A DNA stretch of 64,000 nt. It comes from Pseudomonas sp. GM79 (GTDB taxonomy: Bacteria > Pseudomonadota > Gammaproteobacteria > Pseudomonadales > Pseudomonadaceae). The notes beneath the pieces were generated by a model. That model was given only the letters and a program-made list of their open reading frames with translations, was not told the origin of the DNA and did not search any database. Both the position numbers and the translations under genes were made by a program. The stretch covers positions 1 through 64,000 of the forward strand of contig NZ_AKJE01000006.1 of assembly GCF_000282495.1 (NCBI RefSeq), in the 5' to 3' direction. This document shows, in pieces, positions 42,401 through 52,520 of the stretch (position 1 is its first letter; each line of letters begins with the position of its first letter).

Positions 42401-43444
42401 ATGTTGAGATCCCTGAAATTCACCGCTTTGGTCATGGGCATGATCGGTGCGGCACAAGCAATGGCGGCGGGCCCGGACCTGACTGTGGTGTCCTTTGGCG
42501 GGGCGAACAAGGCGGCGCAGGTCAAAGCCTTCTACGCACCGTGGGAAGCGGCAGGTAACGGCAAGATCGTGGCGGGCGAGTACAACGGCGAAATGGCCAA
42601 GGTCAAAGCCATGGTCGACACCAAGAGCGTGTCCTGGGACCTGGTAGAAGTTGAATCGCCAGAACTGTCCCGTGGTTGCGACGAGGACATGTTCGAGCAG
42701 CTTGATCCGAAGTTGTTCGGCAAGACCGAAGACTACGTCAAAGGCGCCATCCAGCCATGCGGCGTGGGCTTCTTCGTGTGGTCGACCGTGCTGGCCTACA
42801 ACGCCGACAAACTGGCTTCCGCACCGACCAGTTGGGTGGATTTCTGGGACACCAAGAAATTCCCGGGCAAACGTGGCTTGCGTAAAGGCGCCAAGTACAC
42901 CCTGGAATTCGCACTGATGGCTGACGGCGTTGCGCCGAAAGACGTCTACAAAGTACTGGCCGGCAAGGATGGTCAGGATCGTGCGTTCAAGAAACTCGAT
43001 GAGCTCAAACCAAGCATTCAGTGGTGGGAAGCCGGCGCTCAACCGCCACAATACCTCGCCTCCGGTGACGTGGTCATGAGCTCTGCCTACAACGGCCGGA
43101 TTGCGGCGGTACAGAAAGAAAGCAACCTGAAAGTGGTGTGGAACGGCGGTATCTACGACTTCGACGCATGGGCGATTCCAAAAGGTCTGGACAAGACCCG
43201 TGCTGAAGCGGCGAAGAAATTCATCGCGTTCTCGGTAGCTCCGCAGCAGCAGAAGACCTACTCGGAAAACATCGCCTACGGCCCGGCCAACACCCAAGCC
43301 GTGCCGTTGCTGTCCAAGGATGTCCTGAAAGACATGCCGACCACCCCGGAAAACATCGCCAACCAGGTGCAGATCGACGTCAGCTTCTGGGCTGACAACG
43401 GCGAGCAACTGGAGCAGCGTTTCAATTCCTGGGCTGCGAAGTAA
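42401..43444 (+). CDS. agtB: Periplasmic substrate-binding protein of the AgtABCD-like transporter
   Basis: 347 residues with a signal peptide cut near AMAAGPDL and a PotD/PotF-type fold (LTVVSFGGANKAAQVKAFYA; WDLVEVESPELSRGC; SGDVVMSSAYNGRIAAVQKE). Two cysteines (RGCDE and QPCGVG) may form a disulfide. It delivers substrate to the two permeases. It lies 49 bases after the ATPase gene and is followed by a REP doublet before the permeases. Confidence 0.85.
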   Translation: MLRSLKFTALVMGMIGAAQAMAAGPDLTVVSFGGANKAAQVKAFYAPWEAAGNGKIVAGEYNGEMAKVKAMVDTKSVSWDLVEVESPELSRGCDEDMFEQLDPKLFGKTEDYVKGAIQPCGVGFFVWSTVLAYNADKLASAPTSWVDFWDTKKFPGKRGLRKGAKYTLEFALMADGVAPKDVYKVLAGKDGQDRAFKKLDELKPSIQWWEAGAQPPQYLASGDVVMSSAYNGRIAAVQKESNLKVVWNGGIYDFDAWAIPKGLDKTRAEAAKKFIAFSVAPQQQKTYSENIAYGPANTQAVPLLSKDVLKDMPTTPENIANQVQIDVSFWADNGEQLEQRFNSWAAK

Positions 43445-43475
43445 CCACGACCTGTGATGGTGGGCTTGCCCACCC

Positions 43476-43565
43476 TGTGGGAGCGGGCTTGCTCGCGAAA
43501 GCGGTAGATCAATCGGCATTGATGCCGGCTGTGCCGACGCCTTCGCGAGCAAGCCCGCTCCCACA
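43476..43565. repeat. REP doublet between binding-protein and permease genes
   Basis: 90 bp, arms TGTGGGAGCGGGCTTGCTCG and CGAGCAAGCCCGCTCCCACA. It sits just after the binding-protein gene within the transporter operon, comparable to the REP sequence between E. coli malE and malF that stabilises upstream message. Its 44-base spacer shares 30 of 44 positions with the doublet at 45727. Confidence 0.92.
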
Positions 43566-43622
43566 TAACGATCGAGGTGGTGTTCCCATCTCTGTATTGA
43601 TCAAAGATTTCCGGAGTACGCC

Positions 43623-44870
43623 ATGGCCACCGCCATTCCCCTGAACGCGGGCACCGACCCCACCTTGAAGCAGCGGCTCAAGCACGCCGAGCGGATCAAC
43701 CGCTGGAAAGCTCAAGCCTTGATCGCGCCGTTGGTGCTGTTTCTGTTGCTGGTGTTCCTGGTGCCGATCGTGGCGCTGCTCTACAAAAGCGTCGGTAACC
43801 CCGAAGTGGTTGGCGCCATGCCGCGCACCGTGGCAGCCATCGCCAGCTGGGATGGCCGAGGCCTGCCGGCAGAGCCTGTGTATAAGGCCGCCAGCGAAGA
43901 CCTCGCCGAAGCCCGCAAGAATCAGACCTTGGGTGACTTGTCCAAGCGCTTGAACATGGAGTTGGCCGGCTACCGCAGCCTGCTGACCAAAACCGCACGC
44001 GCCTTGCCGTTCGCCACCGAGCCGACTTCCTATAAGGAAGCGCTCGAAGCGCTGGACGAGCGTTGGGGCGATCCGGCCTATTGGCAGGTCGTGCGCCGCA
44101 ATACCAGTAATGTGACGCCTTATTACCTGCTGGCCGCTGTCGATCATCGTATCGACGACCTTGGTGAGCTGGCCCCGGCCACCCCCGATCAGGCGATCTA
44201 CCTCGATATCTTTGCCCGGACCTTCTGGATGGGCCTGATCATCACCGTGATCTGCCTGGTGCTGGCCTATCCACTGGCCTACCTGCTGGCGAACCTGCCG
44301 TCGCGGCAAAGCAACCTGTTGATGATTCTGGTGCTGTTGCCGTTCTGGACCTCGATTCTGGTGCGGGTCGCCGCGTGGATCGTGTTGCTACAGTCGGGCG
44401 GTTTGATCAACAGCGGGCTGATGGCCATGGGCATTATCGATAAGCCGCTGGAGCTGGTGTTCAACCGCACCGGGGTTTATATCTCGATGGTGCACATCCT
44501 GCTGCCATTCATGATTCTGCCGATCTACAGCGTAATGAAAGGCATCTCGCCGACTTACATGCGCGCGGCGATTTCCCTCGGCTGCCACCCGTTCGCCAGT
44601 TTCTGGCGGGTGTATTTCCCACAGACCTATGCCGGTGTCGGCGCCGGTTGCCTGTTGGTGTTCATCCTTGCCATCGGCTACTACATCACCCCGGCGTTGC
44701 TGGGCAGCCCGAACGATCAGATGGTCAGTTATTTCGTCGCCTTCTACACCAACACCAGCATCAACTGGGGCATGGCGACCGCGCTCGGTGGGCTGTTGCT
44801 GCTGGCGACGGTGGTGCTTTATCTGATTTACAGCTGGCTGGTGGGCGCCAGTCGCCTGCGCCTGAGCTAA
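43623..44870 (+). CDS. agtC: ABC transporter permease (AgtC-like) with a large periplasmic insert
   Basis: 415 residues, longer than PotB-type permeases (~280-320). The first membrane helix (LIAPLVLFLLLVFLVPIVAL, ~35-54) is followed by a ~145-residue soluble segment before the second helix. The insert contains predicted helices (LAEARKNQTLGDLSKRLNME). The EAA-loop region ISLGCHPFASFWRVYFPQT contacts the ATPase. It is part of the four-gene transporter operon. Confidence 0.85.
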   Translation: MATAIPLNAGTDPTLKQRLKHAERINRWKAQALIAPLVLFLLLVFLVPIVALLYKSVGNPEVVGAMPRTVAAIASWDGRGLPAEPVYKAASEDLAEARKNQTLGDLSKRLNMELAGYRSLLTKTARALPFATEPTSYKEALEALDERWGDPAYWQVVRRNTSNVTPYYLLAAVDHRIDDLGELAPATPDQAIYLDIFARTFWMGLIITVICLVLAYPLAYLLANLPSRQSNLLMILVLLPFWTSILVRVAAWIVLLQSGGLINSGLMAMGIIDKPLELVFNRTGVYISMVHILLPFMILPIYSVMKGISPTYMRAAISLGCHPFASFWRVYFPQTYAGVGAGCLLVFILAIGYYITPALLGSPNDQMVSYFVAFYTNTSINWGMATALGGLLLLATVVLYLIYSWLVGASRLRLS

Positions 44871-44882
44871 GGGGAGAATGAA

Positions 44883-45707
44883 ATGCTGAGTCCTTACATG
44901 TCGCCCATCGAACGGGTGTGGTTCTACAGCTTGCGGATTCTCTGCGGCTTGATTTTGTTGTTCCTGATCTTGCCAGTGTTGGTGATCATTCCGCTGTCGT
45001 TCAACTCGGGGAGTTTTCTGGTCTATCCGCTGCAAGGCTTCTCACTGCACTGGTACCAGGACTTCTTTGCTTCGGCGGAATGGATGCGTTCGTTGAAGAA
45101 CAGCATGATTGTGGCTCCGGCGGCGACCGTGCTGGCGATGATCTTCGGTACGCTGGCAGCGATCGGCCTGACCCGGGGCGATTTCCCGGGCAAACCGCTG
45201 GTGATGGCGCTGGTGATTTCGCCGATGGTGGTGCCGGTTGTGATCATTGGTGTGGCCAGTTACCTGACCTTTGCCCCACTGGGGTTTGGCAACAGCTATA
45301 CCTCGCTGATCGTCGTGCACGCCGTCTTGGGTGTGCCGTTTGTGATCATCACGGTATCGGCGACGTTGCAGGGGTTTAACCAGAACCTGGTACGGGCCGC
45401 TGCAAGCCTGGGGGCTTCGCCGTTGACCGCATTCCGGCGGGTGACCTTGCCGTTGATTGCGCCGGGCGTGATTTCCGGTGCGCTGTTTGCCTTTGCCACC
45501 TCATTCGATGAAGTGGTGGTGACGCTGTTCCTCGCAGGTCCCGAACAAGCGACATTGCCTCGGCAGATGTTCAGCGGCATCCGCGAAAACCTCAGCCCGA
45601 CGATTGCCGCTGCCGCGACGCTGCTGATTGCGTTCTCGGTGGTCCTGTTGCTGACACTGGAATGGCTGCGTGGGCGTAGCGAAAAACTGCGTACCGCGCA
45701 GGTCTGA
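44883..45707 (+). CDS. agtD: ABC transporter permease (AgtD-like)
   Basis: 274 residues with about six membrane helices, PotC-like. It has the ATPase-contacting segment AASLGASPLTAFRRVTLPLI. It follows agtC by 12 bases with a GGGGAG RBS. It is the last gene of the transporter operon, followed by a REP doublet instead of an obvious terminator. Confidence 0.85.
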   Translation: MLSPYMSPIERVWFYSLRILCGLILLFLILPVLVIIPLSFNSGSFLVYPLQGFSLHWYQDFFASAEWMRSLKNSMIVAPAATVLAMIFGTLAAIGLTRGDFPGKPLVMALVISPMVVPVVIIGVASYLTFAPLGFGNSYTSLIVVHAVLGVPFVIITVSATLQGFNQNLVRAAASLGASPLTAFRRVTLPLIAPGVISGALFAFATSFDEVVVTLFLAGPEQATLPRQMFSGIRENLSPTIAAAATLLIAFSVVLLLTLEWLRGRSEKLRTAQV

Positions 45708-45726
45708 AATTACACACAGCTCAAAA

Positions 45727-45816
45727 TGTGGGAGCGGGCTTGCTCGCGAAAGCGGTGGAACATTCGACCTACACGTCGGCTGACACTCCGCCTTCGCGAG
45801 CAAGCCCGCTCCCACA
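45727..45816. repeat. REP doublet after the transporter operon
   Basis: 90 bp with arms identical to the 43476 copy (TGTGGGAGCGGGCTTGCTCG and its complement) and a related spacer of the same length. Confidence 0.92.
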
Positions 45817-45924
45817 CTTGTGTGGTTTTCAGGATCGGCGGTCATTCACCAACTTAATAGCAGACAACCCCCAATCCCCAGCTACTATTGTGCCCAGCTC
45901 CCCTATCTATAAGAGGCTGCGCAC

Positions 45925-47073
45925 ATGAGTCTTTCCTCTTTCAAAATCGCTCACAAACTGATCACTGGCGCAGGTGCCATCGAGCAACTGGCGGCTGAGC
46001 TCACACGTCTGGACATCGATAACCCGCTGATCGTCACCGATGCTGCACTGGTCAAGTCCGGCACGGTAGAGCTGGCGCTGGCGCAGCTGGGCGAGCGCAG
46101 TTACGAGATTTTCGACCGGGTGCTGCCGGATCCGGAAATCGCCATCGTCGAAGATTGCATGCGGGTTTACCGTGAAGGCGGGCATGACGGATTGATCGGC
46201 CTCGGTGGCGGCAGTGCCATCGACATCGCCAAGAGTGTTGCAGCCTATGCCGGTTACCACGGCGCTCTGGAAGACTTGTTCGGCGTCGATCAGGTGCCGC
46301 GCAAAGGCCCGCCGCTGATTGCTATCCCGACCACTGCCGGTACCGGTTCAGAAGTGACCAACGTGGCCATCCTCTCCGACAAAATCGCGCAACTGAAGAA
46401 AGGTATTGTCAGCGATTACCTGTTGCCGGACGTGGCACTGATCAGCCCGCAAATGACCCTGACCTGCCCGCGCAGTGTCACCGCTGCCAGTGGCGTCGAT
46501 GCGCTGGTGCACGCCATCGAGTCCTACCTGTCGCTCAATGCCTCGCCAATCACCGATGCCCTGGCCATTGGCGCAATCAAGCTGATTACCCAGGCGCTGC
46601 CCAAGGCCTACGCCAATCCATCCCACCTGCAAGCCCGCGAAGACATGGCCACCGCCAGCCTGATGGCCGGCATGGCGTTCGGCAATGCCGGGGTCGGCGC
46701 GGTGCATGCGTTGGCGTATCCACTGGGCGGGCGTTTCAACATTGCCCATGGCGTCAGCAATGCCTTGCTGCTGCCGTATGTCATGACCTGGAACAAGATG
46801 GCTTGCGTGGAGCGCATGCAGGATATTGCCGAGGCCATGGGGGTGAAGACTGCTCATCTGAGCGCCAATGAAGCGGCGGACAAAGCCGTGGAGGCGATGA
46901 CCGAGCTGTGTGCAGCGGTAGAAATCCCGCTGGGCCTGCGCAGTTTCGGGGTCCCCGAGGATGCGATTCCCGCCATGGCCGTGGAAGCCGCTGGGATTGA
47001 GCGCCTGATGCGTAACAATCCGCGCAAGTTGAGTACCGTCGATATCGAGAAGATCTACCGGGCGGCCTATTAG
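45925..47073 (+). CDS. Iron-containing (group III) alcohol dehydrogenase
   Basis: 382 residues of the Fe-ADH family. The NAD-binding motif is [15 protein letters not shown] (~91-105), followed by [11 protein letters not shown]. Metal ligands fit D ([13 protein letters not shown]), H of that motif, and two later histidines ([19 protein letters not shown]). Substrate unknown; family members act on 1,2-propanediol, ethanol, 1,3-propanediol or 4-hydroxybutyrate. It sits between agtD and rpe. From memory this gene is absent from that spot in P. aeruginosa PAO1, so it may be a lineage-specific insertion. Confidence 0.85.
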   Translation: MSLSSFKIAHKLITGAGAIEQLAAELTRLDIDNPLIVTDAALVKSGTVELALAQLGERSYEIFDRVLPDPEIAIVEDCMRVYREGGHDGLIGLGGGSAIDIAKSVAAYAGYHGALEDLFGVDQVPRKGPPLIAIPTTAGTGSEVTNVAILSDKIAQLKKGIVSDYLLPDVALISPQMTLTCPRSVTAASGVDALVHAIESYLSLNASPITDALAIGAIKLITQALPKAYANPSHLQAREDMATASLMAGMAFGNAGVGAVHALAYPLGGRFNIAHGVSNALLLPYVMTWNKMACVERMQDIAEAMGVKTAHLSANEAADKAVEAMTELCAAVEIPLGLRSFGVPEDAIPAMAVEAAGIERLMRNNPRKLSTVDIEKIYRAAY

Positions 47074-47159
47074 TACCCAATCATCGCAGCACGGTGCGCG
47101 GGTCAAAGCATGAGGTATACAATGCGCGCCATCGTGATTCTGCTCAAAAAAGGTGCGTC

Positions 47160-47834
47160 ATGCAGCCCTTCGTCATTGCTCCGTCGATTCTCTCCGCCGA
47201 CTTCGCCCGCCTGGGCGAGGAAGTGGACAACGTCCTGGCCGCCGGCGCCGACTTCGTGCACTTCGATGTCATGGACAACCACTACGTGCCAAACCTGACC
47301 ATCGGCCCGATGGTGTGTGCCGCGCTGCGCAAGTACGGCGTGACCGCGCCGATCGATGCGCACTTGATGGTCAGCCCGGTAGACCGCATCGTCGGTGACT
47401 TCATCGAAGCCGGTGCGACCTACATTACTTTCCACCCGGAAGCCACGCAGCACGTCGACCGTTCCCTGCAACTGATCCGCGAGGGCGGCTGCAAGGCGGG
47501 CCTGGTGTTCAACCCGGCGACCCCGCTGGACGTGCTCAAGTACGTGATGGACAAGGTCGACATGATCCTCCTGATGAGTGTCAACCCGGGCTTCGGCGGG
47601 CAGAAGTTCATTCCCGGCACGCTCGACAAGCTGCGTGAAGCGCGGGCACTGATCGATGCCTCCGGTCGTGATATCCGCCTGGAGATCGACGGTGGCGTGA
47701 ATGTGAACAACATTCGCGAAATCGCTGCTGCTGGCGCCGACACCTTCGTGGCCGGTTCGGCGATCTTTAATGCGCCGAACTACCAGGAAGTGATTGAAAA
47801 AATGCGCTCCGAACTGGCGCTGGCTCGCCCATGA
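47160..47834 (+). CDS. rpe: Ribulose-phosphate 3-epimerase
   Basis: 224 residues from the ATG at 47160 ([20 protein letters not shown]), with AAAGGTG upstream. The frame opens at 47094 but those residues are not conserved. Motifs: [34 protein letters not shown] and EIDGGVN. A TIM-barrel enzyme interconverting ribulose-5-P and xylulose-5-P. It overlaps gph by 4 bases. Confidence 0.97.
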   Translation: MQPFVIAPSILSADFARLGEEVDNVLAAGADFVHFDVMDNHYVPNLTIGPMVCAALRKYGVTAPIDAHLMVSPVDRIVGDFIEAGATYITFHPEATQHVDRSLQLIREGGCKAGLVFNPATPLDVLKYVMDKVDMILLMSVNPGFGGQKFIPGTLDKLREARALIDASGRDIRLEIDGGVNVNNIREIAAAGADTFVAGSAIFNAPNYQEVIEKMRSELALARP

Positions 47835-48649
47835 GCGGTTTTGAGCAGCTGTTCCCCGGGCGTCTGCCGCGGCTGGTGATGTTCGATCTGGATGGCACGC
47901 TGGTCGATTCAGTCCCCGACCTTGCGGCGGCCGTGGATAACATGCTGCTCAAACTCGGGCGCCAACCTGCCGGTATCGAAGCGGTACGGGAGTGGGTCGG
48001 CAACGGCGTGCACGTGCTGGTGCGCCGGGCCTTGGCCAACCACATCGACGCCGAGGGTGTCGATGAGGTCGAGGCCGAGCAAGCCCTGGAATTGTTCAAC
48101 GGCTTTTATGAGGACGGTCACGAACTGACGGTGGTTTACCCCGGCGTGCGTGACACCCTCAAGTGGCTGAACAAACAAGGCGTCGAAATGGCGCTGATCA
48201 CCAATAAGCCGGAACGCTTCGTCGCGCCGCTGCTGGATCAGATGAAGATCGGCCGTTACTTCAAATGGATCATCGGTGGCGACACTCTACCGAATAAGAA
48301 ACCCGACCCGGCCGCGCTGTTTTTCGTGATGAAAATGGCCAACATTCCAGCGTCCCAATCGTTGTTCGTCGGCGACTCGCGCAGCGACGTGCTGGCGGCG
48401 AAAGCGGCGGGGGTCAAATGCGTGGCCCTCAGTTACGGCTATAACCACGGTCGGCCAATCGCCGAAGAATCGCCGGCGCTGGTGATCGATGATCTGCGCA
48501 AACTAATTCCCGGTTGCCTGGATCCGGCCGCTGAGATAACGTTGCCCGACGCTGTTCAATCCCCTCCTGGAAACGCCATCGTGGTGGTCACTCGCAAACT
48601 CTGGATGAAAGTCATCAAGGCCCTGGCCCGCTGGCGTTGGCGCGCCTGA
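47831..48649 (+). CDS. gph: Phosphoglycolate phosphatase with a Trp-rich C-terminal tail
   Basis: A 272-residue HAD phosphatase: nucleophile motif [11 protein letters not shown] (~17-27), TNKPE (motif II) and [14 protein letters not shown] (motif IV). It salvages 2-phosphoglycolate made during DNA repair. The HAD domain ends near [13 protein letters not shown] (~225). A ~45-residue tail follows, ending [12 protein letters not shown] just 70 bases before trpE. That ending recurs in the short ORF before trpG, so the tail seems to double as the trpE leader peptide. Confidence 0.95.
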   Translation: MSGFEQLFPGRLPRLVMFDLDGTLVDSVPDLAAAVDNMLLKLGRQPAGIEAVREWVGNGVHVLVRRALANHIDAEGVDEVEAEQALELFNGFYEDGHELTVVYPGVRDTLKWLNKQGVEMALITNKPERFVAPLLDQMKIGRYFKWIIGGDTLPNKKPDPAALFFVMKMANIPASQSLFVGDSRSDVLAAKAAGVKCVALSYGYNHGRPIAEESPALVIDDLRKLIPGCLDPAAEITLPDAVQSPPGNAIVVVTRKLWMKVIKALARWRWRA

Positions 48650-48676
48650 CTTGTTCCTGGCCGGCGTACCGGCGCG
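48614..48676 (+). promoter_or_regulatory. trpE leader: tandem Trp codons plus alternative hairpins
   Basis: The end of gph encodes ...ARWRWRA-stop (TGG at 48632-48634 and 48638-48640). Just after the stop, GCCGG (48660-48664) can pair with CCGGC (48669-48673). Alternatively, CGCGCC (48641-48646, in the last codons) can pair with GGCGCG (48671-48676). The two pairings exclude each other, as in attenuation. No strong U-tract follows, so termination could be Rho-assisted or the control translational. Transcription attenuation of trp genes is known in many gamma-proteobacteria. Confidence 0.6.
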
Positions 48677-48719
48677 TTTGCACACCTGACCGTTAGACCC
48701 TCAAGCCACGAGGCACCTC

Positions 48720-50201
48720 ATGATCCGCGAAGAATTCCTGCGTTTGGCCGCTGCCGGCTACAACCGCATCCCGCTTGCCTGCGAAACCCTGGCCGACTTC
48801 GACACACCGCTGTCGATCTACCTGAAACTGGCCGACGAGCCCAATTCCTACCTGCTGGAGTCGGTGCAGGGCGGCGAGAAATGGGGCCGTTATTCGATCA
48901 TTGGCCTGCCGTGCCGCACCGTGCTGCGGGTTCACGATCACCACGTCAGCGTGACCCACGACGGCGTCGAGATCGAAAGCCACGATGTTGAAGACCCGCT
49001 GGCCTTTGTCGAAGCCTTCAAGGCGCGTTACAACGTGCCGACCATCGCCGGTCTGCCGCGCTTCAATGGTGGTCTGGTGGGCTACTTCGGTTATGACTGC
49101 GTGCGCTATGTGGAGAAGCGTCTGGGCAAATGCCCGAACCCGGATCCACTGGGCGTACCGGACATTCTGCTGATGGTGTCCGATGCGGTGGTGGTGTTCG
49201 ACAACCTCGCCGGCAAAATGCACGCGATTGTCCTGGCCGATCCATCGCAGGAAGACGCCTTCGAACAAGGTCAGGCGCGTCTGCAAGCGCTGCTCGAACA
49301 ACTCCGTCAGCCAATCACCCCGCGCCGCGGCCTGGACTTCAGCAAACAGCAATCGGCTGACCCGGTGTTCCGCTCCAGCTTCACCCAGAACGATTACGAA
49401 AAAGCCGTCGACACCATCAAGGAATACATCCTGGCCGGTGATTGCATGCAGGTCGTGCCGTCCCAGCGTATGTCGATCGACTTCAAGGCAGCGCCTATCG
49501 ATCTGTATCGGGCGCTGCGCTGCTTCAACCCGACGCCTTACATGTACTTCTTCAACTTCGGCGACTTCCACGTCGTCGGCAGTTCGCCGGAAGTATTGGT
49601 GCGGGTCGAAGACAACCTGATCACCGTGCGCCCGATTGCCGGCACTCGTCCGCGAGGTGCCAACGAAGAGGCTGACGTGGCGCTGGAAAAAGACCTGCTG
49701 TCGGACGACAAGGAAATCGCCGAGCACTTGATGCTGATCGATCTGGGCCGCAACGACACCGGTCGGGTTTCGGAAATCGGTTCGGTGAAACTCACCGAGA
49801 AGATGGTGATCGAGCGTTATTCCAACGTGATGCACATCGTGTCCAACGTCACTGGCCAATTGAAGGCCGGGCTGACGGCGATGGACGCACTGCGGGCGAT
49901 CCTGCCGGCCGGCACCTTGTCTGGCGCGCCGAAGATTCGCGCGATGGAAATCATTGACGAGCTGGAACCGGTCAAGCGTGGCGTCTACGGCGGCGCGGTC
50001 GGTTACTTCGCCTGGAACGGCAACATGGACACTGCGATTGCGATCCGCACCGCAGTGATCAAGAACGGCGAACTGCACGTGCAGGCGGGTGGCGGCATCG
50101 TCGCCGACTCTGTGCCGGCACTGGAATGGGAAGAAACCCTGAACAAGCGCCGCGCCATGTTCCGCGCGGTGGCCCTGGCCGAGCAGACGCCGGACACCTG
50201 A
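48720..50201 (+). CDS. trpE: Anthranilate synthase component I
   Basis: 493 residues. The N-terminal tryptophan-sensing region includes [18 protein letters not shown]. The catalytic chorismate-binding domain has [14 protein letters not shown], the RNDTGRVSE segment and the C-terminal [15 protein letters not shown]. It makes anthranilate from chorismate with ammonia from TrpG. It is separated from trpGDC by the divergently placed estA, as in other pseudomonads. Confidence 0.97.
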   Translation: MIREEFLRLAAAGYNRIPLACETLADFDTPLSIYLKLADEPNSYLLESVQGGEKWGRYSIIGLPCRTVLRVHDHHVSVTHDGVEIESHDVEDPLAFVEAFKARYNVPTIAGLPRFNGGLVGYFGYDCVRYVEKRLGKCPNPDPLGVPDILLMVSDAVVVFDNLAGKMHAIVLADPSQEDAFEQGQARLQALLEQLRQPITPRRGLDFSKQQSADPVFRSSFTQNDYEKAVDTIKEYILAGDCMQVVPSQRMSIDFKAAPIDLYRALRCFNPTPYMYFFNFGDFHVVGSSPEVLVRVEDNLITVRPIAGTRPRGANEEADVALEKDLLSDDKEIAEHLMLIDLGRNDTGRVSEIGSVKLTEKMVIERYSNVMHIVSNVTGQLKAGLTAMDALRAILPAGTLSGAPKIRAMEIIDELEPVKRGVYGGAVGYFAWNGNMDTAIAIRTAVIKNGELHVQAGGGIVADSVPALEWEETLNKRRAMFRAVALAEQTPDT

Positions 50202-50215
50202 GTTCATGCAATACC

Positions 50216-50305
50216 TGTGGGAGCGAGCCTGCTCGCGATGGGGCCAGCACTGCTGACATTGATGTTGCCTGGTTCATCGCTATCGCGAGCAGGCTCGCTC
50301 CCACA
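50216..50305. repeat. REP doublet with co-varying arms, between trpE and estA
   Basis: Arms TGTGGGAGCGAGCCTGCTCG and CGAGCAGGCTCGCTCCCACA differ from the commoner GGGCTTGC type at the same positions on both sides, so base pairing is kept. 90 bp in total. Confidence 0.92.
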
Positions 50306-50321
50306 TGGATCTCACCACCAT

Positions 50322-50357
50322 AAAAAACGCGGCGCCTGTGAGGGCTCCGCGTTTTTT
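50322..50357. terminator. Bidirectional terminator between trpE and estA
   Basis: AAAAAACGCGG and CCGCGTTTTTT form an 11-bp arm pair, giving a T-run on either strand. It ends 12 bases before the estA stop and can serve both convergent genes. Confidence 0.88.
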
Positions 50358-50369
50358 ATTGCCTGCGGT

Positions 50370-52277
50370 TTAGAAATCCAGCGCCACCCCAACGCTGATG
50401 CCCTGTTGGGTAAAGTCATCATCCTTGCGGAACGTGTAACCACCACGCAGCGCCAGGTCGGCGGTCAACTTGTGGCTGACCCCCAGGCTCACGCGGTTCA
50501 AGTGACTCTGCGGCGTATAACCTTCCAGCGTAAAGTCGTTCGCCGGCAGGCTGTTGAGGGCGATGTTTACCTTCTGAACGTCATCTTCGTATTCGCGTTC
50601 GTAGGCATATTCGCCAAATACCTGGGTCTGACGTGTGAAGTTGTATTTGCCTTGCAAGCCGACACCCAGGCGTTTCGAGTCTCGGGTCTGATCATCAAAG
50701 GTCAGCGCCGTGGAGCGGTTGCTGTTTTCCGAGTAGCCGTCGACTTCCACTTTGGCGTAATCGGCGCTGATGAACGGTGACAGATGCCATTCGCTGCCCG
50801 GTTGCGCAATGTCATAGCCGAGGCGAGTGCTGAAGGCCCAGAGGTGGCCATCGGTATCACCCTTTTCCCCACCTTCGCTGACACCCAGGTCGAATTTGCG
50901 TTCGAGGTTGTCGTAATCCAGTTTGCCACCGGTCAATGCGGCATCGGCCCACCAGCGATTCTGCTGAAACTGGGCGAAGGCGGTCGCCAGATAGCTATTG
51001 AGTTTGTAGTCCGAATCGTTACTACCGGCGTCCAGGTTCTGACGATAGAAGCCTGCTGCCACACCCACGCGCCAGGCTTCATTGAGGCGATAGCTGCCGC
51101 CGATATTCAGGTTGTAGCCGCTGCCATCGGCGCTGGCGCCGCTGCTTTGACTATCGACATCCAGATGCTGGCCACCGCCGGCGACAATCGTGCGCCATTG
51201 GCCGACGGCCTGCCAGTTCTCCCAGTCGGATTGCCACTGGCTACGCAGTTCATCCTGATGGGCGCGTAAGGTGGCGTGGGCCATTTCCGGCAGCAACGTC
51301 AGTTCCCAAGGCGCCGACAGCAAGGAATAGGCGTAATCGGCTATCAGCTTTTGTCCGGCTTCAGTGGGGTGAACCGAGTCGTTATAAATCAGCTTGCTCG
51401 GGTCCGGGGTGGCACTGTTGATGCCATACACGGCGTTCTCCGTACAACCGCTGCCGCTAAAACAGGTGGCCGTCAGGTTCTGGCCGGTGGCGAGGCCGAA
51501 ACGCGCCGGGTCGGCGAAGGTTTCCTGCAGCAGCAGTGGAATGTTCAGCGGGATAATTTCGGCATTGATCCCCGCCAGGCGTGTGACCAACTGTTGATTA
51601 AAGTCGGTACTCAGCTGTGAGATCGAGGCTTGTAATGGAGTGCCATTGACGGCGGGCGTCAATCCAAGGTCGGGCAGCAGCCAGACCACGATGTATTTGG
51701 CGCCGGCGGTTTGCAGGGTCTGCACGCTGTCGGCCAGTTGATTCGCCGCGGTATTGGCCTGGGCGGTATTGAGTACGCGGCCTTGAAGGAAGTCGTTGCC
51801 GCCCCCGGAGATGTAATACAGCGCATTCGGATCGGCGCGGAAATTGTTCGTCGGCAGATAGCCTGGTCGGGTGCGTTCGCCCGTGGCGGATTCGGTAGTG
51901 ATCGAATCCAGAATCTGGTCGGTGCGGTAACCGCCCACGGCCCAGTTGTTGCCATCCACCAGCCCTTCATTGGCGCGTACAGCCGACGTCGAGGCGGCGG
52001 TCTGGTCTGCTGAGAACCCGAGACGTCCGCCCAACAATTGCGTGGAATTCAGCGAGCGAAATTCACCACTGCCATCCAGGTAGACCGGCCCGGTCCGGTT
52101 GGTAAAACGCTGGGTCGCACCGGCAGGGCCACCCGTGTCGGTAAACTGCCCGGCATCGTTGAGGCTGTCGCCAAAGACGACGAAATTCGAATACGGGTTG
52201 GGCGCGGCAATCGCCTGGGAACAGGCAGCAGCGAGCAGGCATCCGGCGAGCGGTACAAACAACGTCTGTTTGATCAT
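50370..52277 (-). CDS. estA: EstA, GDSL-type autotransporter esterase
   Basis: 635 residues from the ATG at 52277; a TTG at 52283 is less likely. Signal peptide ([20 protein letters not shown]). SGNH/GDSL passenger: [11 protein letters not shown] (Ser, block I), GGGNDFL (block III) and DSVHPTEAG (catalytic Asp/His, block V). A C-terminal ~280-residue autotransporter beta-barrel ends with a terminal Phe. Family members are surface-exposed esterases linked to rhamnolipid production and motility in P. aeruginosa. Confidence 0.95.
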   Translation of the reverse strand: MIKQTLFVPLAGCLLAAACSQAIAAPNPYSNFVVFGDSLNDAGQFTDTGGPAGATQRFTNRTGPVYLDGSGEFRSLNSTQLLGGRLGFSADQTAASTSAVRANEGLVDGNNWAVGGYRTDQILDSITTESATGERTRPGYLPTNNFRADPNALYYISGGGNDFLQGRVLNTAQANTAANQLADSVQTLQTAGAKYIVVWLLPDLGLTPAVNGTPLQASISQLSTDFNQQLVTRLAGINAEIIPLNIPLLLQETFADPARFGLATGQNLTATCFSGSGCTENAVYGINSATPDPSKLIYNDSVHPTEAGQKLIADYAYSLLSAPWELTLLPEMAHATLRAHQDELRSQWQSDWENWQAVGQWRTIVAGGGQHLDVDSQSSGASADGSGYNLNIGGSYRLNEAWRVGVAAGFYRQNLDAGSNDSDYKLNSYLATAFAQFQQNRWWADAALTGGKLDYDNLERKFDLGVSEGGEKGDTDGHLWAFSTRLGYDIAQPGSEWHLSPFISADYAKVEVDGYSENSNRSTALTFDDQTRDSKRLGVGLQGKYNFTRQTQVFGEYAYEREYEDDVQKVNIALNSLPANDFTLEGYTPQSHLNRVSLGVSHKLTADLALRGGYTFRKDDDFTQQGISVGVALDF

Positions 52278-52433
52278 GAGCAAGTCCGTTTATTTATTGT
52301 TGTTGTAAACGAAACGACAGTACCAAAAACTTCCGGCCCTTTGCCATCTGTCGCGAACCCTTTGATTGTTTCGCGAGCTGTCGCCCCGGCCATATTGCAC
52401 GCTCTGCCCAGCTAAGTTACTGTGCCGAGACGT

Positions 52434-52520
52434 ATGAATGAGACCTTCCCCGTGTTGATCGTCAGCAAACTCCTGGATCAAGTCATCAAGGCACACGCCC
52501 GTTGGCGTTGGCGCGCCTGA
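52434..52520 (+). CDS. Putative trp leader peptide upstream of trpGDC (28 aa)
   Basis: A short frame starting MNETFPVLIVSKLLDQVIKA and ending HARWRWRA-stop, with two TGG codons three and five codons before the last sense codon. Over 22 positions it aligns without gaps to the Gph tail before trpE (VIKAxARWRWRA identical in 11 of the last 12). The upstream RBS is weak (CCGAGA). A GTG at 52452 lines up with a GTG in the gph copy. Read as a sensor of charged tRNA-Trp controlling trpGDC. Confidence 0.65.
   Translation: MNETFPVLIVSKLLDQVIKAHARWRWRA

Noticed and set aside
42176..43564. 462-codon open frame antisense to agtB
   Set aside because: Begins in a REP element and covers the binding-protein gene; no domain.
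48693..50207. 504-codon open frame antisense to trpE
   Set aside because: Overlaps trpE entirely; no motif or RBS.
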